Source: an uncultured Alphaproteobacteria bacterium
GTDB lineage: Bacteria; Pseudomonadota; Alphaproteobacteria; Paracaedibacterales; CAIULA01
DNA length: 14,210 nt
Direction: 5' to 3'
NCBI GenBank assembly: GCA_903905285.1
Contig: CAIVFQ010000098.1
Coordinates: forward strand, 1-14,210
Below the pieces are notes generated by a model. That model did not search any database and had not been told where the DNA came from. It worked only from the letters and a program-made list of their open reading frames with translations. The first letter of the stretch is position 1, and every line of letters begins with the position of its first letter. Shown piece by piece: positions 1 through 7,116 of the stretch. Position numbers and translations under genes: made by a program.

Positions 1-1
1 T

Positions 2-1381
2 CCCGTTTTTTTAGCACGGATTCAATTCGCGTTCACAGTTAGCTTTCATATTCTCTTCCCTGCCTTCACGATTGGTCTTGCTAGTTGGTTGGCTGTGTTG
101 GAAGGTTTGTGGTTAAAAACCAAAAAGACAATCTATAAAGATTTGTACCATATGTGGGTCAAAATTTTTGCCCTGACCTTTGGTATGGGTGTCGTGACGG
201 GGGTTGTTCTCTCGTATCAGTTTGGAACCAATTGGTCTGGGTTTTCGGATAAAATAGGAAACGTCCTTGGTCCTTTATTGGGGTTTGAGGTTCTAACGGC
301 TTTTTTCCTAGAGGCATCTTTTTTAGGGATTATGTTATTTGGTTGGGGACGTGTGAGCCGAAAAATGCATTTCACGGCCACACTTATTGTTGCTGTTGGA
401 ACCCTTATTTCGGCCTTTTGGATTTTATCAGCCAATAGTTGGATGCAAACACCAGCAGGTTTTGAGGTGCGCGAAGGCAACATTTTATTCCCTGTCAATT
501 GGTGGGCAATTATTTTTAACCCTTCTTTTCCCTATCGCTTTTTCCACATGGTTATAGCTGCTTATTTAACCACGGCTTTTGCTGTCGGTGGGGTGGCATC
601 GTGGTATTTACTAAAAAAGAAACACCTTCCCTATGCCAAGATTATGCTGAGCATGGCGATGTTGATGGCTGTTTTTATTGCCCCGCTGCAGGTGGTTTTG
701 GGCGATTTGCATGGTTTAAATACCTTAAAATATCAACCCGCAAAAGTTGCGGCTATGGAGGGGGCCTGGGAAACAGAAAAGGGGGCGCCCTTTCGTTTGT
801 TTGGTTGGCCCGATAGTCAAAAAGAGCAGACCTTGTATAGTCTTGAAATTCCCAAATTGGCCAGTCTTATTTTAACCCATTCTTGGGATGGTGAAGTCAA
901 AGGGCTGAAGGCATGGCCTAAAGAAGAACGCCCGCCTGTGGCGATGGTGTTTTGGTCTTTTCGCGTGATGGTGGGCATGGGGTCGCTGATGGTTTTAACA
1001 GGGCTCATCGCCATTTTCTTGTTCATGCGTAAACGTTTATTTGATAGTCGTTGGTTTCAACGTTGGTGTGTTGCCTTGACGCCGTCCGGTTTTATAGCTG
1101 TTCTAGCTGGGTGGTTTGTTACAGAAATTGGTCGCCAGCCTTATGTGGCCTATGGCCTTATTCGAACGTCAGAGGCTTCATCCCCTGTTTTAGGTCAACA
1201 TATTTTTGCATCTTTGGTGGCCTTTGTTGTTGTCTATAGTGTTATTTTTAGTGCTGGACTTTATTACATTTGCAGGCTGGTTCGAAGGGGCCCTGTGTCT
1301 TTAAAAGATGAGGAGATTATTTACAGTGGTCATGTTTTACAAAAACCAGTTCTAGTGCCTACTCCAGAAGAAAGTCATTAA
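2..1381 (+). CDS. cydA: Cytochrome bd-type quinol oxidase subunit I (CioA-type), 5' end cut by window edge
   Basis: Subunit I of cytochrome bd oxidase, an inner-membrane enzyme that oxidises quinol and reduces oxygen to water; it carries hemes b558, b595 and d. The frame is open from base 2. It begins PVFLARIQFAFTVSFHILFP, the conserved first helix with the heme-ligand histidine (47-49), so the true start lies only a few codons outside the window; the internal TTG at 89 is not the start. Other marks are the heme b558-type histidine in RFFHMV (545-547), a VLGDLHG stretch before the Q-loop, and GRQPY (1130-1144), where most homologues have GRQPW. At about 459 visible residues, with a short Q-loop (GLKAWPKEERPP), it resembles cyanide-insensitive CioA rather than the longer E. 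coli CydA. cydB follows after 4 bases. The family call is firm; cyanide insensitivity is inferred from the family. Confidence 0.96.
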   Translation, partial: PVFLARIQFAFTVSFHILFPAFTIGLASWLAVLEGLWLKTKKTIYKDLYHMWVKIFALTFGMGVVTGVVLSYQFGTNWSGFSDKIGNVLGPLLGFEVLTAFFLEASFLGIMLFGWGRVSRKMHFTATLIVAVGTLISAFWILSANSWMQTPAGFEVREGNILFPVNWWAIIFNPSFPYRFFHMVIAAYLTTAFAVGGVASWYLLKKKHLPYAKIMLSMAMLMAVFIAPLQVVLGDLHGLNTLKYQPAKVAAMEGAWETEKGAPFRLFGWPDSQKEQTLYSLEIPKLASLILTHSWDGEVKGLKAWPKEERPPVAMVFWSFRVMVGMGSLMVLTGLIAIFLFMRKRLFDSRWFQRWCVALTPSGFIAVLAGWFVTEIGRQPYVAYGLIRTSEASSPVLGQHIFASLVAFVVVYSVIFSAGLYYICRLVRRGPVSLKDEEIIYSGHVLQKPVLVPTPEESH

Positions 1382-1385
1382 TGAG

Positions 1386-2405
1386 ATGTTTACTTTTGAG
1401 GCTTACTTAAATTTACCGTTGATATGGGGGGGCTTAATAGCCACGGCCATTTTCTTGTACGTACTGCTGGATGGGTTTGACCTAGGGGTTGGTATCTTAT
1501 TTCCTTTTTCTCCCACTGAAACTTGCCGTAATAAAATAATGAATTCTATTGCCCCGTTTTGGGATGGTAATGAAACATGGTTGGTTTTAGGGGGAGGGGG
1601 TCTGTTTGCAGCTTTTCCTTTGGCTTATTCCATTTTGATGCCAGCCTTTTACATTCCCATTATGGTTATGTTGTTGGGGCTTATCTTTCGGGGCGTTGCC
1701 TTTGAGTTTCGCTTTAAAGCCAATGACAGAGGGCGAAAATTGTGGGATTACGCCTTTCATTTTGGGTCTTTAATCTCTGCCTTCTGCCAAGGGGTTATGT
1801 TGGGGGCATTCGTTCAAGGTATCTCTGTTGATGGGCGTGTCTTTGCGGGTGGTGGATTTGATTGGTTAATGCCTTTTTCTTTAATGACAGGGGTGGCCTT
1901 GGTGTTTGGTTATGCTTTGTTAGGGGCCACTTGGTTGATTATGAAAACCGAGGATCATACTCAAAAATGGGCCCGTCGTTGTGCCATTTACGTGGCTGTT
2001 TACGTGATAGGATTTATGGGATTGGTTTGCCTTTGGGTTCCCTTTATAAATCAGCAGATTTGCCATCGTTGGTTTTCGATGCCTAACTTACTATACCTAT
2101 CGCCGATTCCTTTATTAACAATTTGGGCAGCCTTGAATCTTTTCAAGTCGTTGGTCAAGAAAGACGAATCCAAGCCATTTTTCTTGTCGATCACTCTATT
2201 CGCTTTAGGCTATGCGGGCTTAGCGGTGAGCTTATGGCCGTGGGTGGTTCCTTATCAGGTTTCCTTGCAACAGGCTGCAGCAGCACCTGAATCTCAGTCG
2301 TTATTATTAGTGGGTATGGCGTTATTTTTACCCTGTGTGTTGGGTTATACAGCTTACTGCTATTACGTTTTTCGGGGTAAATCTCAGGATGTCCCTTGGT
2401 ATTGA
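1386..2405 (+). CDS. cydB: Cytochrome bd-type quinol oxidase subunit II (CioB-type)
   Basis: Subunit II of the bd oxidase, a multi-helix membrane protein that partners CydA and stabilises its hemes. The 339-residue product has the family signatures LDGFDLGVG (about residues 28-36) and APFWDGNETWLV (about 56-67). Their aspartates correspond to those placed in the proton pathway of the E. coli enzyme. RGVAFEFRFK (about 102-111) is also typical of the family. Length is normal and the C-terminus (YYVFRGKSQDVPWY) ends in the usual hydrophilic tail. The ATG lies 4 bases after the cydA stop, so the two are co-transcribed and probably translationally coupled. No small CydX-type subunit follows; the next gene converges from the other strand, and the stop codon lies in a hairpin. 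Confidence 0.96.
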   Translation: MFTFEAYLNLPLIWGGLIATAIFLYVLLDGFDLGVGILFPFSPTETCRNKIMNSIAPFWDGNETWLVLGGGGLFAAFPLAYSILMPAFYIPIMVMLLGLIFRGVAFEFRFKANDRGRKLWDYAFHFGSLISAFCQGVMLGAFVQGISVDGRVFAGGGFDWLMPFSLMTGVALVFGYALLGATWLIMKTEDHTQKWARRCAIYVAVYVIGFMGLVCLWVPFINQQICHRWFSMPNLLYLSPIPLLTIWAALNLFKSLVKKDESKPFFLSITLFALGYAGLAVSLWPWVVPYQVSLQQAAAAPESQSLLLVGMALFLPCVLGYTAYCYYVFRGKSQDVPWY

Positions 2406-2412
2406 CCAAGGG
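2393..2412. terminator. Hairpin across the cydB stop, between convergent genes
   Basis: A perfect 8-bp inverted repeat, CCCTTGGT and ACCAAGGG, encloses a 4-base loop and contains the cydB TGA stop. It lies between the ends of cydB (+) and the patatin-like gene (-), so it could end transcription from both sides. No run of T follows on either strand, so it is not a canonical intrinsic terminator. The role is inferred. Confidence 0.4.
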
Positions 2413-2425
2413 ACTCTATCGTTCG

Positions 2426-3526
2426 TTAAACCCTATCTTTTGAAAGTTTTAATCTTTCTGCTAGTTTTCTAATAAGGTGGGGATGTGTGTCAACATAATG
2501 ATTTGCTGCTTGATGAAGATACCTTACATTACTCTCGCTTGTGTCATTAAAACTTGCATGCGCATAGGGAAGTTCAAAGTTTAGACGGGTATAATGACCT
2601 GGGAATAGCATGTCGATATAATTTTCAACAGTTTTCGATTGGTCTCGGAAATAAAAGTCCGCCAGCTGTGTGTTTAAGCCCATTATTCCAAGCGCTGATC
2701 TCATCAAATTGGAGATAGATGATTCTTTTATAAAACCAGTTCCTATAGACACGACCTCAAAATTTTTAGCATGTGGATAAAGGTCTCTTGCGGCTTTGAT
2801 GATATACGCTGTTGGGTCGTTGGCAAGGATACCGCCGTCTCCCAGTAAATGAGTGGGCGCTTTACTAGATGTTTTTGCGTTAATGGGTGAAAGAAAACGG
2901 GGATGGAAACATAAGGGGACAGCCGTTGTTGATAACACAGCATCTCTTGTATAGAAAACCTCTTTGTCTCAACTTTTTAAAACCTTGGCTTTTGCATGTA
3001 TGTAGTCATAGGTTAAGGCGGCAGTTGGGATTAGTGTTTGATCAAAACTGGTATCACCATAAAGGCGCATAGTAAGATCTTCAAGGCAACATACGTCATA
3101 AAGTGACCCTATTGGAAACCAGCGTTTCTTAAGAATATTCTCTCTTTCAGTAAAGAACATATCAACGCAATCCTGTGCTGTATAGAGAGGCATCCACTCA
3201 GAGCGGTCATCTTCAGGATTTTTTGGAATTGTTAAACATGTGCCAATCATGCCGCCTGCTGAACTGCCTCCAACGACGTGAAACATGTCAGAAACTTCCA
3301 GCCCTGCTTCTTGACACAAACGCGCAAGAATCGTGGCCGGAATTATGCCGCGGACAGCGCCACCGTCAAGCGACAAAATTCTTATGGTTGCGTTTCGTTC
3401 TCTTTCAACTGAATAACAGTCTGGTTCATAGCTTGCAAATAAGGCAGAATTTACAAAAAGGAACGATAAGCTAGTGAAAATCATACCTATTAAAGCATGA
3501 TGGGTTTTTCCAATAAAACAGACCAT
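2426..3526 (-). pseudogene. Exported patatin-like phospholipase, interrupted by one in-frame TGA
   Basis: Patatin-family lipid acyl hydrolases use a Ser-Asp dyad to cleave acyl chains from phospholipids. Read through one stop, the gene has 366 codons before the final TAA. Residues 1-31 look like a signal peptide (KTHH, then a hydrophobic run ending ALFA). The oxyanion motif DGGAVRG is at 54-60, the nucleophile elbow GGSSAGG at 86-92 (Ser89), and the catalytic Asp motif GDGG at 229-232 (Asp230). Codon 186 is TGA (2969-2971), within KS-stop-DKEVF, where relatives commonly carry Trp; the frame is unchanged on both sides. The truncated 185-residue product would have the serine but not the aspartate, and the second half could restart only at weak codons such as GTG at 2938. 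No clear ribosome binding site precedes the ATG at 3526. Recent inactivation, sequence error or readthrough are all possible. Confidence 0.85.
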
Positions 3527-3711
3527 AAATTTATTTTTTCAAGTAAACTGTATTTATATAAAATTAACAGATAAGTATTAATCAATTGTTAATCGCTTGT
3601 TTGGTCTTTTGTCTATTTGACTTCTGTTGATGAAAAAGTTTCACAACAATCTTTATGCCAATTCAAGGTTTGTGCTAGGGTGTTTTAGCCAAACAACTTT
3701 TGAAAGACTGA
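3527..3711. promoter_or_regulatory. AT-rich intergenic region between divergent patatin-like gene and suhB
   Basis: These 185 bases separate two divergently transcribed genes and must hold both 5' regions if the genes have their own promoters. The half nearest the patatin-like gene is very AT-rich, with TATATAAA-like stretches and a TTGATT hexamer on the minus strand (3580-3585). TTGACT (3617-3622) faces suhB but has no good -10 at the proper distance. No box pair is convincing, so individual promoters are not called. Confidence 0.3.
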
Positions 3712-4515
3712 ATGATGACCCATGCTCGATCTCCTGGTTGTTCGCCAACGATGAATGTGATGATGGCGGCTGTGCAGAAGGCTACCCGCGGCTTGATTCG
3801 TGATTTTGGTGAAATTGAACATTTGCAGGTTTCTAAAAAAGGGCTAGGTGATTTCGTTTCAACCGCTGACAGGCGATCGGAAAAAATTCTGATCGAAGAA
3901 CTTTCTAAGGCCAGACCCGATTATTCATTCTTGGCTGAAGAATCAGGTGCAATACAAGGGAGTGATCCTCACCATACATGGGTGATTGACCCTTTAGATG
4001 GCACAACGAATTTCTTGCACAGCATCCCCCATTTTGCGATTACTGTGGCCTTAAAAAAAGACCTTGAGATTGTTGCGGGCATTACCTATGACCCCATTAA
4101 AGATGAAATGTATTGGGCCGAAAAAGGGAAGGGCGCTTTTATGAACCGGCGTCGCCTAAGGGTTTCTGGTCGCCGACATTTGGATGAGGCTTTGGTGGCC
4201 ATTGGTACACCCTTTGGTGATCATGGTGATCGCGCGTTATTTCAAAAACACTTAGAAAAAATTATGCCAATCACCGCTGGAACACGGCGCCTGGGGGCGG
4301 CGGCTCTTGATTTGGCTTATGTTGCAGCGGGTCGCTTTGATGCTTTTTTTGAGAATCACTTGCAACCTTGGGACTTAGCAGCTGGTATTTTATTGGTGAA
4401 AGAAGCTGGTGGTTATGTCAGCGAAATCAATGGCAGTAAAAACATGTTCGAAACGGGCAGCGTTTTGGCAGCAAATCCGGAATTATTTGAGCCTTTGCAG
4501 AAATTGCTAACTTAA
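3712..4515 (+). CDS. suhB: Inositol-1-monophosphatase family protein (SuhB-type)
   Basis: A Mg-dependent cytoplasmic phosphatase of the inositol monophosphatase family. Bacterial SuhB hydrolyses inositol-1-phosphate and, in E. coli, also takes part in rRNA antitermination; whether the second role applies here is unknown. The 267-residue product carries all the metal-site motifs in order: GDFVSTAD (46-53), AEESG (75-79), WVIDPLDGTTNFLH (90-103; Asp93 and Asp96) and PWDLAAG (219-225; Asp221). Length is typical. ATG codons at 3712 and 3715 are both possible starts; the upstream Shine-Dalgarno match is weak (GAAAG), so the choice is uncertain by one codon. It stands alone, divergent from the patatin-like gene and 77 bases before the next gene on the same strand. 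Confidence 0.95.
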   Translation: MMTHARSPGCSPTMNVMMAAVQKATRGLIRDFGEIEHLQVSKKGLGDFVSTADRRSEKILIEELSKARPDYSFLAEESGAIQGSDPHHTWVIDPLDGTTNFLHSIPHFAITVALKKDLEIVAGITYDPIKDEMYWAEKGKGAFMNRRRLRVSGRRHLDEALVAIGTPFGDHGDRALFQKHLEKIMPITAGTRRLGAAALDLAYVAAGRFDAFFENHLQPWDLAAGILLVKEAGGYVSEINGSKNMFETGSVLAANPELFEPLQKLLT

Positions 4516-4548
4516 AAAATAGATTATACTTGTTCTGTAAAGTTTTAA

Positions 4549-4585
4549 CCCCATATTATGTGTAGAATCAGTTGGTAATATGGGG
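4549..4585 (+). promoter_or_regulatory. Leader hairpin masking the ribosome binding site of the OGFr-like gene
   Basis: A perfect 10-bp inverted repeat, CCCCATATTA (4549-4558) and TAATATGGGG (4576-4585), encloses 17 bases and ends 7 bases before the ATG at 4593. The GGGG at the end of the right arm is the only purine-rich stretch at ribosome-binding distance, so folding of the RNA would hide it. A TATACT hexamer at 4525-4530 could be the -10 of a promoter for this leader, but its -35 match (TTGCTA, 15-base spacer) is poor. The element could also be a protein-binding operator or a weak suhB terminator; no T run follows. Confidence 0.5.
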
Positions 4586-4592
4586 CTAAGCC

Positions 4593-5786
4593 ATGAAAAA
4601 GATTTATTTTTGTTTTTCGGTTATTTATTTACATTTCCTGGTCGTGACGGCCGCTTTAGGGTACGTGCCAACCTTTACCGGAAAGAGTGGTGACTTTGAC
4701 AGTGACTTAACCAGTAACTATCATGCTTTCACAAAAAGTCTAACGTCGCACGCTGTCTTTCAACCAAGCGAAGCCGTGACCAATCCTTTAATGGATTATG
4801 TTTTGTTTTTAACAAGCTATAGCCACGATCGCTCAACAGCATTGGCCTTGGATTATATGTTGAAAACAAGTGGGCCTTTTGGGTTTTCTGGCAAACCTGC
4901 TGATGAGCAAGAAAAGGTTTTCCTGGCAGCCTCTGCGCAGGCTATTACCTTGCAACATTCTGATCTTGCCGGAAAGTCATATACAAAGTCAGAACATCAG
5001 GATGAAATTTTAAGACTGCAGGGTTTAGCTAAAAAAGGAACTCCAGAACATCCTTATCACCCCAAAATTACGTTACCGGCAAGAGCCGACAGTTTGGTGA
5101 CATCAACCCAAGGGGCGCGGTGGCAGTCATTTTTAACCTTAATCACTGATAAAAGCGTATCTGAAAGACAATTTTCAGCCAAAAAACTTAATGAGAGAGC
5201 TAAAGCTGATTGGTTGAATGACGTTCTTTTGTGTGGATACCTAATGGGTCTTATGCCCGATGTTGAAGGCAGTCCCCCCAAAGTTCGTGATTATTTAGAT
5301 CAAAACTGGGCAAATAATAACACCTGGATGGAAAAACAACACAACTACGTACAGTGGTGGTTTCCCATTCATACGGTGGGTCAGGGGGATTGTATTGCTC
5401 CCCGCACGCTGATAACAACATGCCAAACACTAAAAGGCCATGGTCAAGTTGGGGCCGCTATGCAAGAGATGCTGGCTGCATCCTTTACTCGTAAGGTGAC
5501 ATTCTGGGGCAGTCAACTTGATAAATCTTCAAAGATTGTTCCTCTCTCCAAAGCAGAAGACAAGGCATTAGGGACCCCCGTGGCGGGACAAACCTGGAGC
5601 GAAAACTGGGTTATCAAGACACACAATTATCTTAGGATGACTCGTTTTCTAACATGCCTTCGCTTTTTTGGATTGCAGGGTTATGTAGACAGTCTGTATG
5701 CGTACTTAGACGAAACAGCTAAAACCCCAGACGGATCGGGCATGCAGGGTAGTTTAGGATTTTGGAAGCAAGCCGCAGGTAAATAA
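4593..5786 (+). CDS. Exported protein with an OGFr_N-like (opioid growth factor receptor) domain
   Basis: A 397-residue protein with a signal peptide at about 1-23 (MKK, then a hydrophobic run ending in TAALG), so it is probably exported. The second half resembles the OGFr_N domain of opioid growth factor receptor proteins. It has DYLDQNW, then MEKQHNYVQWWFP (His250 to Pro258; compare the D-Y-I-Q-W-L-F-P signature), a stretch with the expected PRTL and MLAASF elements, and a closing HNYLRMTRFLTCL (344-356; compare H-N-x-L-R-I-T-R-I-L). The first half, about 24-190, is not recognised. Distant relatives of this domain are known in bacteria, but their function is not established, and nothing here shows that it binds a ligand. 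The domain call rests on motif recognition. The ATG at 4593 is set by the signal peptide and the GGGG upstream. The stop is 3 bases from the convergent hemY stop. Confidence 0.72.
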   Translation: MKKIYFCFSVIYLHFLVVTAALGYVPTFTGKSGDFDSDLTSNYHAFTKSLTSHAVFQPSEAVTNPLMDYVLFLTSYSHDRSTALALDYMLKTSGPFGFSGKPADEQEKVFLAASAQAITLQHSDLAGKSYTKSEHQDEILRLQGLAKKGTPEHPYHPKITLPARADSLVTSTQGARWQSFLTLITDKSVSERQFSAKKLNERAKADWLNDVLLCGYLMGLMPDVEGSPPKVRDYLDQNWANNNTWMEKQHNYVQWWFPIHTVGQGDCIAPRTLITTCQTLKGHGQVGAAMQEMLAASFTRKVTFWGSQLDKSSKIVPLSKAEDKALGTPVAGQTWSENWVIKTHNYLRMTRFLTCLRFFGLQGYVDSLYAYLDETAKTPDGSGMQGSLGFWKQAAGK

Positions 5787-5794
5787 GATTTACC
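5778..5794. terminator. Short palindrome spanning two convergent stop codons
   Basis: GGTAAAT and ATTTACC form a perfect 7-bp inverted repeat with a 3-base spacer. It overlaps the stop codons of the OGFr-like gene (+) and hemY (-), which are 3 bases apart. The stem is AT-rich and no T run follows, so termination here is only a possibility; transcripts from the two sides may overlap. Confidence 0.25.
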
Positions 5795-7109
5795 CAATCA
5801 ACAACGGCTTGTCTGAAACCTTTTGAAACCCGTGCCACTGGCTTTGATTAATGGCGCCGCAGCTTCCACAGATCGGTTGCCATTGGTGGCTAGGGTGATC
5901 ACATTTCTGACAAACCCAATGTTTTTCAGAACCTGCCGCCATCGCGCGGCGCCACCACGACCGAATCAAATCATGATCGTGGGGATGTTGTGCTTCCTCT
6001 AATTGGGCGATCATATAACACACGCCTTGGGTATCGCCATATTGGGTGTGTAAATCTTGTAAGTATTTAGAAGCCTGTCCCCAGAGCTGTGCCTCAAAGG
6101 CAGCATGCGCCATGACCCACCACGTTTCAGGATGATTGCTGTGAGGTTGCGTTAGTTTTTCTAAACTTTGGTAAGCCTCTAAAGGTTTTAAGCCGGGGTG
6201 AATCTTTAACCAACAGGTTGCTAAATCACGATGAGGCTGCAATTTATAGGTATTCTTTAATATTTTTTGGGCTTTTGACTGATTATCGGACTGATAGAAT
6301 GCTAAAGCCAAACCACATGCAATCGGCACGTGGTCGGGTAACAACCCATTGGCTTTCGTTAATGAAGTCACATAGGCATCAACATTTTCAGGTGATTTCT
6401 GTGCTTTTAACCAATAGGTTATTGCCTGATGCGATTTAGAAACGTCACTCTTTAAGAACCGCTGAACCCCTTGGGTTTCAATTAATTGCGCCTGGCCAGT
6501 TTCGACCAACTGTACTTGATTCTCTAGGATTTGTTCCTGTACCCAGGGGGAATCAGGCCTTAATTTTAAGGCTTGTTTCAAGAACGTTTCGGCCTGTAGC
6601 CAATCTTTTTGTTCTCTCGCTTGTAAGATTAATCCACGCAACCCAAGGAAACGTAGGCTTGGGTCTTTACACATGGTTTCAAAATAGGACTTGGCTTTTG
6701 CTGAATCATGCCCCATGTATGCTGACTGGGCGGCCACAACCGGAATGAAAGGGTGACTGGGAATTAACACCTTGGCCAGCTCAATCGAATGGATGGCTTC
6801 TTCAGGTTGTTGCGCGGCGATGGCGGTTAAGGCCTTAACCAATAACCTTTCGCCTTTAAGAACTTTTCGTTTTTGTAAGAATTTCAGATACAGCTCGGGT
6901 ATTTGCCAGATCTTTCTCCAAAGACTATGAATAACAAGACAAACACTTATCAAAAGAAAAAGAGCCACCAAAAGAACGGCCACAGGCATTTCCAGCTGAT
7001 AGCCGAACCATTTCAAGGAAACAGACCCTGGGTTCACACTTAAAAAAACAGCAAATATTGCTGCAAGCGTTAGTTTTAAAAATAAACGCGCCCCTCGAAA
7101 CCAAAGCAT
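5790..7109 (-). CDS. hemY: HemY-family TPR membrane protein with C-terminal zinc ribbon
   Basis: HemY is an inner-membrane protein encoded beside heme-synthesis genes; it is thought to support late tetrapyrrole synthesis, but its exact job is unsettled, and it is not the protoporphyrinogen oxidase that shares the name. The 439-residue product has two hydrophobic helices at about 9-27 and 42-63 (HemY_N arrangement), then a long alpha-helical TPR-like region (for example AETFLKQALKLRPDSPW), and a zinc ribbon with Cys400, Cys403, Cys414 and Cys417 (CQKC and CGSC). That ribbon is usual in alphaproteobacterial HemY and is also seen in LapB. The ATG follows the upstream stop by 7 bases, and its AAGGGATAG binding site overlaps the end of that gene, which points to coupled translation. 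It is the last gene of a leftward operon. Confidence 0.9.
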   Translation of the reverse strand: MLWFRGARLFLKLTLAAIFAVFLSVNPGSVSLKWFGYQLEMPVAVLLVALFLLISVCLVIHSLWRKIWQIPELYLKFLQKRKVLKGERLLVKALTAIAAQQPEEAIHSIELAKVLIPSHPFIPVVAAQSAYMGHDSAKAKSYFETMCKDPSLRFLGLRGLILQAREQKDWLQAETFLKQALKLRPDSPWVQEQILENQVQLVETGQAQLIETQGVQRFLKSDVSKSHQAITYWLKAQKSPENVDAYVTSLTKANGLLPDHVPIACGLALAFYQSDNQSKAQKILKNTYKLQPHRDLATCWLKIHPGLKPLEAYQSLEKLTQPHSNHPETWWVMAHAAFEAQLWGQASKYLQDLHTQYGDTQGVCYMIAQLEEAQHPHDHDLIRSWWRRAMAAGSEKHWVCQKCDHPSHQWQPICGSCGAINQSQWHGFQKVSDKPLLIG

Positions 7110-7116
7110 TTGACGT

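Noticed and set aside
89..91. TTG at 89 as the start of cydA
   Set aside because: The frame is open back to base 2 and encodes the conserved first helix with the heme-ligand histidine, so the true start is outside the window.
2393..2412. Strong canonical intrinsic terminator after cydB
   Set aside because: The hairpin is perfect, but no T run follows on either strand; it is kept only as a low-confidence terminator.
3175..3474. Plus-strand 99-codon reading frame opposite the patatin-like gene
   Set aside because: It lies wholly opposite the signal peptide and catalytic serine region of the patatin-like gene, and its composition shows no protein-like features.
2426..3526. TGA read as tryptophan throughout the genome, as in some reduced alphaproteobacteria
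   Set aside because: The other intact genes contain many Trp codons, all TGG and no in-frame TGA, which would be very unlikely under recoding. cydB and the O-antigen-ligase-like gene end in TGA at the normal family length.
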